Below, one piece after another: positions 24,293-33,442 of a DNA stretch of 64,000 nt; within the stretch, counting starts at the first letter, position 1, and each line of letters opens with the position of its first letter. The stretch covers positions 1-64,000 of the forward strand of contig NZ_QLYX01000021.1 in assembly GCF_003289645.1 (NCBI RefSeq). The letters are read 5' to 3'. The notes below the pieces were generated by a model that ran no database searches, had not been told where the DNA came from, and saw only the letters and a program-made list of their open reading frames with translations. Source of the stretch: Actinomadura craniellae (GTDB taxonomy: Bacteria; Actinomycetota; Actinomycetes; Streptosporangiales; Streptosporangiaceae). The translations under genes and the position numbers were made by a program.

Positions 24293-25798
24293 TCAGGCCC
24301 GGGCCGACTCCTGCTCATCCAGCCAGCCCAGGATGCCCTCGACGGCGTCCCGGCAGCTACCGCAACCGGTGCCGGCCCGGGTCCCCTGAGCCACGTCGTC
24401 CGCCGACCGGGCGCCCTGCTCCCAGCAGTCGCGGATCCGGCCCTTGCTCACGTTGTTGCAATGACAGACGGTGGCCGCGTCCGGCATCAGGACCGGCGAG
24501 TCGCTCACGCTCGGCCCGCCGACCCCGGGGAACAGCAGGCTGAGCCGGTCGGCGGGCAGCGGCGCCGCCCGGTCGTACAGCTGGGTGAGCGTGCCCGCGG
24601 TGCTGGTCTCGCCGAGCAGGATCGCCCCGATCAGCCGGTCGTCGCGAATGACGACTTTCTTGTAGGTGCCCCGGGTGGCGTCGGCGAACTGCACCACCTC
24701 CACGCCGGGATCGTCGTCGCCATGGTGGGTCTCGCCCATCGCGGCGAGCTCGACACTGGCGGCCTTGAGCCGGGTGATCTGCCGCGAGCCGGTGTAACGG
24801 GCGGCCTCGTCGGCCCCGGTGAGCAGGTCGGCCAGCACCCGGGCCTGCTCCCAGGCGGGCGCGACCAGGCCGTAGACCGTGTCGCCGTACTGGGAGCACT
24901 CACCGATCGCCCGGATCGCGGGGTCGGTCACCGACCGGAGCGTCTCGTCCACCACGATCCCCCGGTCGACGGCGAGGCCGGCCGCCCGGGCGAGCCCCAC
25001 CTCGGGCCGCACCCCGCAGGCGAGGATCACCAGATCGGCCGCGAGCGCCTCGCCGTCGGCCAGCTCGACCCCGGTGACCCGCGTCGCACCCGCGCCCTCC
25101 GCCGCGGGCGACGGCACGGGCACGCCGCCGACCTCGTCGTCGGCCGTCCGCAACGCGGTGACATGGGCCTCCAGACGGGCCCGGATTCCCAGGCGGCTCA
25201 GGGTCCGGACCAGCACCTTCCCGGCCCCGGGGTCGAGCTGCCGTTCCATGAGGTGTCCGGCCAGATGGACCACCGTCACGGAAAGCCCGCGGCCCGCCAG
25301 GCCGCGGGCCGCTTCGATGCCGAGCAGTCCGCCGCCGACCACGACGGCGTTCCGGGCCGTCCCGGCCGCCGCGACGATGTCCCGGCAATCGTCCAGGGTG
25401 CGGAACACCAGCACGCCCCGGGGCAGGCCGTCCCCGGTACCGGGGATCGGCGGCACGAACGCCGTGCTGCCGGTGGCCAGCACCAGCGTCCCGTACGGCG
25501 TCGCGGCCCCGTCGGCGGCGTACACGACCTGCTCGGCACGGTCGATGCGATCGACCTGCACACCGAGCCGGGCGTCCACGTCGTGCGCGGCGTACCAGGC
25601 GGGGTCGACCAGGCCGATCTGGTCCGGCCGGGCCGCCCCCGCCAGCACGTTCGACAGCAGCACCCGGTTGTAGGGCTGCCGCGCCTCCGCACCGAAGACC
25701 GTCACCGGCACCTGCCGGTCGCGGTCACGCAACTCGGTGACCAGGCGGGAACCGGCCATGCCGTTGCCCACCACGACGATTCCTGCTGATCGGTTCAT
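24293..25798 (-). CDS. Nitrate reductase-associated FAD/NAD(P) oxidoreductase (NasB/NirB N-terminal-like)
   Basis: The 501-residue flavoprotein has an N-terminal FAD motif VVVGNGMAGSRLV and LVLATGSTAFVPPIPGTG. The NAD-binding VVVGGGLLGIEAARGL comes next, and a C-terminal [2Fe-2S] domain has CHCNNVSKGRIRDC and GTGCGSC. It matches the first two-thirds of NirB without the sirohaem part. This is the layout of NasB-type electron-transfer subunits that feed NADH electrons to assimilatory nitrate reductase. Its ATG overlaps the nasA stop as ATGA, so the two are coupled. It could alternatively serve nitrite reductase; the operon favours nitrate. Confidence 0.83.
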   Translation of the reverse strand: MNRSAGIVVVGNGMAGSRLVTELRDRDRQVPVTVFGAEARQPYNRVLLSNVLAGAARPDQIGLVDPAWYAAHDVDARLGVQVDRIDRAEQVVYAADGAATPYGTLVLATGSTAFVPPIPGTGDGLPRGVLVFRTLDDCRDIVAAAGTARNAVVVGGGLLGIEAARGLAGRGLSVTVVHLAGHLMERQLDPGAGKVLVRTLSRLGIRARLEAHVTALRTADDEVGGVPVPSPAAEGAGATRVTGVELADGEALAADLVILACGVRPEVGLARAAGLAVDRGIVVDETLRSVTDPAIRAIGECSQYGDTVYGLVAPAWEQARVLADLLTGADEAARYTGSRQITRLKAASVELAAMGETHHGDDDPGVEVVQFADATRGTYKKVVIRDDRLIGAILLGETSTAGTLTQLYDRAAPLPADRLSLLFPGVGGPSVSDSPVLMPDAATVCHCNNVSKGRIRDCWEQGARSADDVAQGTRAGTGCGSCRDAVEGILGWLDEQESARA

Positions 25799-27957
25799 CG
25801 CTCGCTCACTCCGTCCAGGGCCGGTTCGAGCCGTACCGCGCACACCTTGAACTCCGGCATCCGCGACACCGGGTCGAGCGCCGGGTTGGTGAGCGAGTTG
25901 GCACGGCCGGAGCCCGCCCAGTGAAAGGGCATGAACACGGTGTCGTGCCGGATGGTGTCGGTCAGCCGGGCCCGCACCACCGCGGCGCCCCGCCGGCTCG
26001 TCACCAGCACGTCCATGCCCTCGGTGATGCCCAGCCGGTCGGCCAGATCGGGATGCAGTTCGACGAAGGGGTCGGGCGAGGCGGCCACCAGCGGGTCGAT
26101 CCGGCGGGTCTGCGCCCCGCTCTGGTAGTGGGCCAGCACCCGGCCGGTGGTCAGGTAGACGGGATAGTCGGCGTCGACCTCCTCGGCCGCGCCCCGGTGC
26201 TCCACGGGGGTGAAGCGGGCCCGCCCGTCCGGGGTGGCGAACCGGTCGAGAAAGGGCCGGGGGGTGCCCGGATGATCCTCGGCCGGGCACGGCCAGAACA
26301 CCCCGCCCTCGGCCTCGATCCGTTCGTAGGTGATGCCGGAGTAGTCGGCCACCCCCCCGGCCGACGCCGCGCGCAGTTCCTCGAAGACCTCGGCGGGATC
26401 GGTGCTCCACCGGCCCGGCGCCGACAGCCGGCCGGCCAGCTCGGACAGGATCTCCAGGTCGGTGCGGACCCCGTCGGGCGGCGGCACCGCCTGGCGGCGG
26501 CGCAGCACCCGGCCCTCCAGGTTGGTCATGGTGCCCGACTCCTCCGCCCACTGGGCGGAGGGCAGCACCACGTCGGCGCGGGTCGCCGTCTCCGACAGGA
26601 CGAAGTCGGCGACCACGAGGAAGTCCAGCGCGTTGATCCGCTCCTCCACCGACCGTGCCCGCGGCGCCGACACCACCGGGTTGGAGCCGAACAGCAGCAG
26701 CGCCCGGGGACCCGTGTCGGTGCCCAGCGCGGCCAGCAGTTCGTACGCCGACCGGCCCGGCCCGGGCAGGATCTGCGGGTCGACCCCCCACACCGCCGCC
26801 ACGTGCGCACGCGCCGCCGGGTCGTCGATCTTGCGGTAGCCGGGCAGCTGGTCGGCCTTCTGGCCGTGCTCCCGGCCGCCCTGCCCGTTGCCCTGGCCGG
26901 TCAGGCAGCCGTAGCCGGAACCCTCCCTGCCGGGCAGCCCCAGGGCCAGCGCGAGATTGATGAACGCGGTGACGGTGTCGGTGCCGGCGGCGTGCTGCTC
27001 CGCGCCGCGGGCGGTAAGGATCAGCACTCGGTCACGGGTGAGCATGCGCACCGCCTCGCGCATGTGCGGCACCGGCACCCCGGTGATCCGTTCCACCCGA
27101 TCCGGCCAGTACGCGTTGATCACCGTGTGGACGGTGTCGAAGCCGGAGGTCCGCTCGGCCACGTAGCCCTCGTCGACGTAGCCCTCGACGAGAGCCAGGT
27201 GCAGCAACCCGTTGGCGAGCGCCAGGTCGGTGCCGGGCGTCGGCTGCAGGTGCAGGTCGGCCTGGCGGGCGGTGGACGTGCGCCGCGGGTCGACGACGAT
27301 CAGCGAGCCGCCGGCCGCCTTCTGGTCGATGAGGTGCCGCATGAAGGGCGGCATGGTCTCGGCGACGTTGCCGCCCACCAGCAGGATCGTGTCGGCCTGG
27401 GCCAGGTCGGTGATCGGCACCGGCAGCCCGCGGTCCATGCCGAAGGCCCGGTTGAGCGCCGCCGCGGCCGACGACATGCAGAACCGGCCGTTGTAGTCGA
27501 TCTGCGAGGTGCGCAGCGCGATCCGGGCGAACTTGCCGAGCTGGTAGGCCTTCTCGTTGGTGAGCCCGCCGCCGCCGAACACGCCCACGGCGTCGGGGCC
27601 GTACATCTCCTGGAGCCGGCCGACCTCGGCGGCGATCCGGTCCAGCGCCTCGTCCCATGAGCACGGTTCCAGCGGGGCGCCCAGATGCGCCCGCATCAGC
27701 GGGGTGGTCAGCCGGTCCGGGACCGTCAGCATCTCGGCCGCCGTCCAGCCCTTCTGGCACAGGCCGCCGGCGTTGGCGGGCACGTCGCTTCGGGGGGTGA
27801 CGGTCACCGGCCGGCCGCCGACGTTCATGCCGCACTGCAGGGCGCAGTAGGGGCAGTGCGTCGGCGTCGCGGACGGGGGGTCCGGCCCGGGGTCGAGCGT
27901 GCCGGTCACCGTGCCCGTAAGGTCGCCTGGCGCGTCGCCGATATCACTCGCGGTCAT
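25795..27957 (-). CDS. nasA: Assimilatory nitrate reductase catalytic subunit NasA
   Basis: The 720-residue molybdopterin oxidoreductase reduces nitrate to nitrite. The N-terminal [4Fe-4S] ligands are CPYCALQC with a distal GGLCQKGW. The Mo-bisMGD parts include DYNGRFCMSSAAAALNRAFG with a conserved Cys, TILLVGGNVAETMPPF, LTGQGNGQGGREHGQKADQL and ALLLFGSNPVVSAP. The C-terminal molydopterin dinucleotide-binding domain (about 600-715) has YLTTGRVLAHYQSGAQTRR. There is no Tat signal, so it is cytoplasmic. It is the first gene of nasA-nasB, with a GlnR-type operator 23 nt upstream of the ATG. Confidence 0.93.
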   Translation of the reverse strand: MTASDIGDAPGDLTGTVTGTLDPGPDPPSATPTHCPYCALQCGMNVGGRPVTVTPRSDVPANAGGLCQKGWTAAEMLTVPDRLTTPLMRAHLGAPLEPCSWDEALDRIAAEVGRLQEMYGPDAVGVFGGGGLTNEKAYQLGKFARIALRTSQIDYNGRFCMSSAAAALNRAFGMDRGLPVPITDLAQADTILLVGGNVAETMPPFMRHLIDQKAAGGSLIVVDPRRTSTARQADLHLQPTPGTDLALANGLLHLALVEGYVDEGYVAERTSGFDTVHTVINAYWPDRVERITGVPVPHMREAVRMLTRDRVLILTARGAEQHAAGTDTVTAFINLALALGLPGREGSGYGCLTGQGNGQGGREHGQKADQLPGYRKIDDPAARAHVAAVWGVDPQILPGPGRSAYELLAALGTDTGPRALLLFGSNPVVSAPRARSVEERINALDFLVVADFVLSETATRADVVLPSAQWAEESGTMTNLEGRVLRRRQAVPPPDGVRTDLEILSELAGRLSAPGRWSTDPAEVFEELRAASAGGVADYSGITYERIEAEGGVFWPCPAEDHPGTPRPFLDRFATPDGRARFTPVEHRGAAEEVDADYPVYLTTGRVLAHYQSGAQTRRIDPLVAASPDPFVELHPDLADRLGITEGMDVLVTSRRGAAVVRARLTDTIRHDTVFMPFHWAGSGRANSLTNPALDPVSRMPEFKVCAVRLEPALDGVSER

Positions 27958-27980
27958 GCCCTCGATCGTGTTCAGGGGGC

Positions 27981-28018
27981 GTTTCGCGGCTGGGTCCCGC
28001 CTGTGACCGAAGTGTTAA
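27981..28018 (-). promoter_or_regulatory. GlnR-type operator upstream of nasA
   Basis: On the minus strand TTAAC, GTCAC, GACCC and GAAAC are each spaced by 6 bp, the same phasing as before nirB. The two operators share the GAAAC box and AGCCGC spacer almost base for base and sit at the same distance (23 versus 22 nt) from their start codons. Confidence 0.75.
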
Positions 28019-28285
28019 AAGCCTCTCACTAACCAGCATTTGCAAAGGTCATAGCCTTGGTTGGCACGATCCAGGCGCGGTGATCGAGAACACCGGGAGT
28101 GATCTTCCGGCTGCTTGCCGCGCAGTTCACGTCCTGCCTTTTCCCTGATGCAACGACCGTCTTTCGGCGCTCGGGGATCATGCCTTGGACGTATCCACGG
28201 CCGTCCGCCGAAGACGCGGACCAATCCGGCCTCACCCCCGAAAGCGAGTGATCCGCAACAAGCCGGCACGCCCTAGCCTCAGGGC
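28019..28285. other. Gene-free region upstream of nasA and Nudix gene
   Basis: Together with the GlnR site this completes a 328-bp gap between the divergent nasA (27957) and Nudix (28286) genes. TAGCCT about 8 nt before the Nudix ATG may be a -10 box. I see no coding frame of convincing composition, although the stretch is somewhat less GC-rich than its surroundings. Confidence 0.5.
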
Positions 28286-28765
28286 ATGTCCGATGCCGCC
28301 TTCTACGCGTCCCTCCCCCGCACGCGCGGCGCCGCCGCAGCCCTCCTCCTCGACGACGCCGGCCGGATCCTCCTGGTCAAACCCACCTACAAGGACGGCT
28401 GGTTCCTGCCCGGCGGGGTGATCGAAGCCGGCGAGTCGCCGCTGGCCGCCTGCGTCCGGGAGTGCGAGGAGGAGCTGGGCTTCGTCCCCCGCCTCGACGG
28501 CCTGGTCTGCGTCGACTGGGGCCCGCCGCGCGACGGCGTCGACGCGGTCAACATCTTCGTGTTCGCCGGATCGATCACCGCCGAGCAGGTCAAAGGCATC
28601 CGTCTGCCGCCCGAGGAACTGTCCGACCACGTCCTGGTCACCCCCGACCGGGTACCCGACCTGGCCCCGCCGCACATCGCCCGGCGAATGGGGCCCGCGC
28701 TGCGCGGGATCACCGACGGCCGCGCCCTCTACCTGGAGGACGGGTACGAACCGGCCCTCGGCTGA
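28286..28765 (+). CDS. Nudix hydrolase
   Basis: The 159-residue protein has a Nudix box starting GGVIEAGESPLAACVRECEE and ending EELGF, with the metal-binding glutamates (REcEEELG) intact. It is preceded by the strand AAALLLDDAGRILLVKPTYK. Substrate unknown. It is a single gene inserted between nasA and narK on the opposite strand. It ends just before a strong bidirectional hairpin. Confidence 0.88.
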   Translation: MSDAAFYASLPRTRGAAAALLLDDAGRILLVKPTYKDGWFLPGGVIEAGESPLAACVRECEEELGFVPRLDGLVCVDWGPPRDGVDAVNIFVFAGSITAEQVKGIRLPPEELSDHVLVTPDRVPDLAPPHIARRMGPALRGITDGRALYLEDGYEPALG

Positions 28766-28774
28766 ACACGCCGA

Positions 28775-28801
28775 ACCCCCGGCCGAGGTGCGGCCGGGGG
28801 T
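28775..28801. terminator. Bidirectional stem-loop between Nudix and narK genes
   Basis: ACCCCCGGCCG (28775-28785) and CGGCCGGGGGT (28791-28801) pair perfectly around loop AGGTG. It lies 9 bp after the Nudix stop and 11 bp beyond the convergent narK stop. Confidence 0.7.
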
Positions 28802-28812
28802 CCTCCCGCGTG

Positions 28813-30198
28813 TCAGACCCCGGCTTCGGCCAGGCTCGTCTGGCTGACGGCGTCACCGCTCTTCACCCGGCGCAGGTAGCAGTACCAGGTGAGCGCCATG
28901 CACACACCGTAGAAGACGGCGAGGCCGGCCAGCGCCGGCCCGATCCCGGCCGTCTCCTCGATCGAGATCCGGAACGCCTGCTGGATGAGCACGCCGCCGG
29001 CCGCGCCCACCGCCGAGGAGATCCCGATCACGGCGGCGGCGTTGCGCCGGGCCAGCGCCATCGCCCGGCGCACCGCCGAGGAGTCCGCCTCGTCCACGCC
29101 GTTCAGCGCCTGCGCCCGGAAGATCGCCGGGATCATCTTGTAAGTCGAACCGTTGCCGATGCCCGTGGTGACGAACACGAACAGGAAGGCGGCCAGGAAC
29201 AGCGGCCAGTTGCCGGCGCCCACGGCCACGGCGACCGCCACGATGCCCAACCCCATCAGCAGGAAGTCGATCATCGTGACCCGCGCGCCGCCGAACCGGT
29301 CGGCCAGCCAGCCGCCCAGCGGTCGCGCCACCGAGCCGGCGAAGGCCCCCAGCCAGATGAAGTTCGCCCCCTTCACGTCCGGGAACTGCGCCTTGATCAG
29401 CACACCGAAGGAGAAGGAGTAGCCGATGAACGACCCGAAGGTGCCGATGTAGAGCACCGACATGATGACCGTCTGCGACCTGCGGGAGATGGCGACCATC
29501 TCCCGGAACGTGTAAGACGAGGTCGCCTTGGTCAGGTTGTTCATGAAGAAGTAGGAGCAGGTCGCGGCGAGCAGGATGAACGGCATCCACACCCACCCGA
29601 CCGCTACCAGGCCGAACGCCACGATCAGCGGCGGCATCGCCAGCTGCGTGACGCTCACCCCGATGTTGCCGCCGGCCGCGTTCAGGCCCAGCGGCAGCCC
29701 CTGCCGGTTCGCCGGGTAGAAATGCGTGATGTTGGACATCGAGGAGGCGAAGTTACCGCCGCCCAGGCCGGTGGTCGCCGCGATGAGCAGCAGCGCCCAG
29801 AACGGGATGTCGGGGTTCTCGATCGCATACACGAACAGGCCGCACGGGATCAGCAGCAGCAGCGCGCTGACGATCGTCCAGTTGCGGCCGCCGAACCGGG
29901 CCGGCGCGAAGGTGTAGGGGATCCGCAGCACCGCGCCCACCACGTTCGGCAGGGTGGTCAGCCACAGCTTCTGCCCCACCGACAGGGACGGCATGTTGAG
30001 CACCGCGATGCTCCACAGCAGCCACACGCAGAAGCCCAGATGCTCGGTGAGAATGGAGAAGACGAGGTTACGGACCGCGATACGGCGCCCCGTCCGCTCC
30101 CAGAACCGTTCGTCGTCGGGCTCCCAGTCGTCGATCCAGCGACCGCCCCGGGGCGGGGCCTGGCCCTGGCGGGTCACCTCGTCCGTCACCGCGGTCAT
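28813..30198 (-). CDS. narK: Nitrate/nitrite MFS transporter NarK
   Basis: The 461-residue protein has about 12 transmembrane segments. The nitrate signature is visible as TTGLGGGNFASSMSNITHFY and the following GLPLGLNAAGGNIGVS. The N-terminus carries RWIDDWEPDDERFWERTGRR before the first helix, as in actinobacterial NarK. It would import nitrate or export nitrite for the adjacent reductases. ATG at 30198 has AGGAGG 7 nt upstream. I found no clear four-box GlnR site upstream of it. Confidence 0.92.
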   Translation of the reverse strand: MTAVTDEVTRQGQAPPRGGRWIDDWEPDDERFWERTGRRIAVRNLVFSILTEHLGFCVWLLWSIAVLNMPSLSVGQKLWLTTLPNVVGAVLRIPYTFAPARFGGRNWTIVSALLLLIPCGLFVYAIENPDIPFWALLLIAATTGLGGGNFASSMSNITHFYPANRQGLPLGLNAAGGNIGVSVTQLAMPPLIVAFGLVAVGWVWMPFILLAATCSYFFMNNLTKATSSYTFREMVAISRRSQTVIMSVLYIGTFGSFIGYSFSFGVLIKAQFPDVKGANFIWLGAFAGSVARPLGGWLADRFGGARVTMIDFLLMGLGIVAVAVAVGAGNWPLFLAAFLFVFVTTGIGNGSTYKMIPAIFRAQALNGVDEADSSAVRRAMALARRNAAAVIGISSAVGAAGGVLIQQAFRISIEETAGIGPALAGLAVFYGVCMALTWYCYLRRVKSGDAVSQTSLAEAGV

Positions 30199-30345
30199 GC
30201 TCGTCCTCCTGAGGGGCCTAAGGGGTCTGACGGGGACACCCTCGGAAGTTAGGGACGCCGCGTTACGGCCGGCTGCGGATCGTGTGCCCTGAGTGCTACA
30301 TCCTCCGCACAGCCGAAACATCTCACCGTGAAGCGTTGCGGCCGG

Positions 30346-31008
30346 TCAGACCCCCGCGGGCCACCGCCGGGCGCGGACCGGGCGGCTCACCTCGGGCCAG
30401 TCGGGGGAGCGGCCGGAGGAGCGGAGCACCGCGGACCAGGGCTCCCCGACGGCCAGCGGCAGGTGCGGCACCCCCCAGTGCCAGGCGGCGACCAGCACCT
30501 CGGGGTCGGCCGGACGGTGCTCAATGCCGATGGCCCGGGCCAGGTCCCAGGCGTGCAGGTGCCACTCCACGGCGGCCGCCCCGGCGTGATCGCCCACGGT
30601 GTACTTGGTGCCCCGGTGCACCAGGTGCGTCCGGTCCCAGGCGTCGGGGATCAGGTCGACGTACGCGCCCGCCGAGACACCGAAGGACCTGATGCGGTCC
30701 GGGCCGGGTTCGGCGGGGAGCACCGCGAGCTCGGCGGCGTTCTGCCTGGCCTGCCGGCGGATCAGCACCGCCGAGGGGGCCTCGTGGGCGAACAGCTTGG
30801 CGAGCCGGCTGTCGGGCGCGTCCTGGAGGTATTCCAGGTAGTTCTCCGCGACACAGCGCAGATGCCCGGCGAGGTCGACCGCCAGCCAGTCGGCGCACGG
30901 CGTCTGGACCTGCCAGTCGGTCACTTGGTCCGCCAGCGCGCGGATGGCCTGTACCCCGTCCCTGTAGGACTCGAGTACGCGATGCCGGTCCGGCGGCGTG
31001 CGCTCCAA
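30346..31008 (-). CDS. Maleylpyruvate-isomerase-family mycothiol-dependent enzyme (DinB-like)
   Basis: About 220 residues of the DinB/MDMPI fold: an N-terminal bundle with TPCADWLAVDLAGHLRCVAE contains the metal histidine of the WxVxDLxxHL-type motif, and EWHLHAWDLARAIG carries further His ligands. Family members use mycothiol as cofactor, but the substrate is unassigned. I prefer the TTG at 31008, preceded by a GGGGGG run. TATGCG/TAGGGA promoter-like boxes fall inside the longer frame that begins at 31074. Confidence 0.75.
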   Translation of the reverse strand: MERTPPDRHRVLESYRDGVQAIRALADQVTDWQVQTPCADWLAVDLAGHLRCVAENYLEYLQDAPDSRLAKLFAHEAPSAVLIRRQARQNAAELAVLPAEPGPDRIRSFGVSAGAYVDLIPDAWDRTHLVHRGTKYTVGDHAGAAAVEWHLHAWDLARAIGIEHRPADPEVLVAAWHWGVPHLPLAVGEPWSAVLRSSGRSPDWPEVSRPVRARRWPAGV

Positions 31009-31148
31009 AGATCCCCCCGCGGTCAGAGCACTCCCTACGCATACAGGTGACCGTCGCACCGCCTGCTCAATCACCCCGGTGCTTCCCGAGTCGGTACAGT
31101 CTCAAAGTTCCGCGGCGGACGCCACTCGGCTCCCCGGCGGAACGGACG

Positions 31149-31568
31149 TCAGGCCACGGCCCCGCGCGCGGCCCGGAAACTGAGCAGGTGCGTCTCGCGG
31201 GCGGTGCGTAGCCGGTCGACCTCGTCGGTCCACGGGCGCACCTCCGAGCGCGCCTTGGCCTTGCGCCGGGCGATCTCGGCTCGGCGTCGGGCGGTGTCCG
31301 CGCGCGGGTCGGCGGGCTCGTAGCCGGCGGGCCCGATCGCCACCCGCTCGGCCGCCTCCGCCGCCAGCAGCGCGGCGCGCAGCGCCCGGTCGAACCCCAG
31401 CGACAGCTCGGTCAGCTCGGCGGCGGGACGGCTCTCGCGCTGGGCGCTCCGCAGGGCATCCTCCGCCGCGGTCGCGGCGGCCAGCCGGTCGCGGTACGCG
31501 GCGGCCAGTTCACGGTCCGCGGCGATGCGCTCCTCGACGTCCTTGCTCGTCCGGCGGCCCAGCGGCAT
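31149..31568 (-). CDS. Hypothetical Ala/Arg-rich helical protein
   Basis: The 139-residue protein is composed almost wholly of charged amphipathic helices (ERIAADRELAAAYRDRLAA, TARRRAEIARRKAKARSEV) and probably forms a coiled coil. No signal, membrane segment or family motif was recognised. ATG at 31568 has GGAGGG 6 nt upstream, which supports a real gene. It diverges from the TetR gene starting at 31680. Confidence 0.6.
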   Translation of the reverse strand: MPLGRRTSKDVEERIAADRELAAAYRDRLAAATAAEDALRSAQRESRPAAELTELSLGFDRALRAALLAAEAAERVAIGPAGYEPADPRADTARRRAEIARRKAKARSEVRPWTDEVDRLRTARETHLLSFRAARGAVA

Positions 31569-31658
31569 GGTGGTCCCTCCTGCGGTGGCGGGTGTGCTCC
31601 CCGCGTCGGAAGCACAGCGTACGCGCGCCGCGGGCCTGATGCGCGACCGGACACCCCC

Positions 31659-31671
31659 TTTACGTAGTAAG
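31659..31671. promoter_or_regulatory. TetR operator candidate TTTACGTAGTAAG
   Basis: CTTTAC and GTAAGG half-sites around GTA lie 9 bp before the ATG of the TetR gene, where an autoregulatory operator would be expected. Copies of the motif occur at 9441, 14311 and 57804. Confidence 0.55.
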
Positions 31672-31679
31672 GTAGGGGC

Positions 31680-32276
31680 ATGCCGCCTGAACCGACCGAA
31701 GCGATCGAGCAGACCGATCCCACGCCCCGGCCGCGCGAACCGCTCACCCGCGAGCGCATCATCGAGACCGCCCTGCACATCGTCGACAGCCAGGGGCTGA
31801 GCCGCCTGACCATGCGACGGCTCGGCGACGCCCTGGAGGTGGAGGCGATGGCGATCTACCACCACCTGCCGCGCGGCAAGGAGGAACTGCTGGACGGCCT
31901 CGTGGCCCACGTCGGGATCCGTCCCGCCCGGCCCGCCGGACCGGACGGCTGGCGCCCCGCGCTGGCCGACTGGGCCGCGCTCTACCGGGCCCGGCTGACC
32001 GAGCACGCCGGGGTACTGCCCCTACTCGTCACCCGCCGCAACCCGGCCGCCCTGTCCGGCACGGCGGCCTCCGTCCAGGAGGTGCTGCGGGCGGCCGGCT
32101 TCGCCGAGGAGGCCGCCGGCACCGGGGCCCACGCGCTGCTCGGCTACGTGCTCGGGCACGCCGCGCTGGAGGCGCGCGGCGGCGCCCGCGCCGCCGACCC
32201 GGAGGGCGCCGTGGACTGGGACGCGCGCTTCACCGCCGGGCTCGGGATCGTCCTCGCCGGGATCGCCGGACTCTAA
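31680..32276 (+). CDS. TetR/AcrR-family regulator with TetR_C domain
   Basis: The 198-residue protein has an N-terminal helix-turn-helix (residues ~22-70: TRERIIETALHIVDSQGLSR and LEVEAMAIYHHLPRGKEELL). A ligand domain of the classical TetR_C type (about 85-195) follows. A palindrome immediately upstream suggests autoregulation. The genes it controls are not obvious; the divergent helical protein is one candidate. Confidence 0.85.
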   Translation: MPPEPTEAIEQTDPTPRPREPLTRERIIETALHIVDSQGLSRLTMRRLGDALEVEAMAIYHHLPRGKEELLDGLVAHVGIRPARPAGPDGWRPALADWAALYRARLTEHAGVLPLLVTRRNPAALSGTAASVQEVLRAAGFAEEAAGTGAHALLGYVLGHAALEARGGARAADPEGAVDWDARFTAGLGIVLAGIAGL

Positions 32277-32503
32277 CCTTCACCGGTCCGTTCGGGGAAC
32301 GGACGGCGAGTCGTGACACCGTCGTAACGAGCGAGGAGTACCACAGGGGTGAGGCGACCTGACATGCGGGGTCACACTTCGGTGCCAGATCGACAATCGT
32401 CCCAACGGGCTATGTCGGATCGAGGGTGAACCACTGCACACTGGGACGCGTCGAACGTGACAGACAGCACACACCCACGTAGTTGAAGACCGGAGGCACG
32501 CCG

Positions 32504-32707
32504 ATGTGCCCGCATCAGCCGCCCTGTCCCCCCTCCGACGGACCCGACCGCGACGCCGCGCGGACGATGGCCAACCACCCCGAACAGGGGTGGAGCCTGC
32601 TCTGCAACGGCGTCGTCCTCTTCGAGGACACCGGTGAGCTGCTGCCCGACGGGGGAATCGTCGCGCCGCACCGCCCCACGGACCTGCCCACGCCCTCTCC
32701 AGCCTGA
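32504..32707 (+). CDS. DUF5999 family small protein
   Basis: The 67-residue protein opens MCPHQPPCPPSDGPD, then NHPEQGWSLLCNGVVLFEDT and ELLPDG, the conserved DUF5999 body of actinomycetes. Three cysteines (positions 2, 8 and about 36) could bind metal. GGAGG lies 7 nt before the ATG. Role unknown. The preceding gap 32277-32503 shows no gene. Confidence 0.88.
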   Translation: MCPHQPPCPPSDGPDRDAARTMANHPEQGWSLLCNGVVLFEDTGELLPDGGIVAPHRPTDLPTPSPA

Positions 32708-32784
32708 TCCCGCCCCCCGGCGGCGGGCCGTGATCCCCCAGAGGACTAGTCCAATCGGGTGATCATGAAGTTCCCGACCATGCC

Positions 32785-33414
32785 TCAGGCATCCGAGGAC
32801 GCCCAGCGGCGGAGCCACGGCTCCGCCGCGGCGCCGACCGCAGCCGGGTTCCGCCCGAGATCGTGGCGCTCCCCCGGCAGGACGTGAACACATGTCGCGT
32901 CCGCCGGATCGGGCACCCCGAACGGGTCACGGTCGCCGTTGACGACCAGAACCTCCGTCCCCGCCGCCCGCAGCTCACCGGCTCGCGACCGCTCCGGCCG
33001 GCCCGGCGGATGCAGCGGGAAGGCCAGCGCCAGCACCCCCCGAGCCCCCGCCTTCGCCGCCGTGCGGCAGGCCACCCGGGCCCCGTTGCTCCGCCCGCCC
33101 TGCACCAGCGGTACGTCCGGCCACCGCCGCCCCAGCGCTGCCACGACCTCCAGCCACGCCTCGTCCTGCCTGGCCGCCGATCCCGGTGACCGCCGGCCCG
33201 CCCGCCGGAACGGCTGGAGCACCCGGGCCACCGCGCCGCCCAGCCCCAGCGCCGTCTCCCGCACCGCCAGCAGGTCCGGAGCGTCCACTCCCCCGTTCGA
33301 CCCATGCGTCAACACCAGCAGGAACGCCACCGGGCCGGCCGCCTCATCCAGCGTCACCTCGGCCCGGCCGTGCACTGTCTCAAGGTCCATCACAGGGTTC
33401 GTCACGCCGTCCAT
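32785..33414 (-). CDS. Alpha/beta-hydrolase-family protein
   Basis: About 209 residues with LLVLTHGSNGGVDAPDL at the oxyanion region, a nucleophile elbow-like VQGGRSNGARVACR (Ser in GRSNG), VLVVNGDRDPFG with the acid, and a terminal His in GERHDLGRN. This matches the small KAT-type/dienelactone-hydrolase-like esterases. ATG at 33414 was chosen because the divergent oxidoreductase starts at 33443, leaving 28 bp for both promoters. Substrate unknown. Confidence 0.75.
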   Translation of the reverse strand: MDGVTNPVMDLETVHGRAEVTLDEAAGPVAFLLVLTHGSNGGVDAPDLLAVRETALGLGGAVARVLQPFRRAGRRSPGSAARQDEAWLEVVAALGRRWPDVPLVQGGRSNGARVACRTAAKAGARGVLALAFPLHPPGRPERSRAGELRAAGTEVLVVNGDRDPFGVPDPADATCVHVLPGERHDLGRNPAAVGAAAEPWLRRWASSDA

Positions 33415-33442
33415 GCCGCCACCGTAGGGCACACTGATCACC

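Noticed and set aside
30199-30345. GlnR operator upstream of narK
   Set aside because: Only loose matches (for example GAAAC near 30317) without the four-box 11-bp phasing seen at nirB and nasA.
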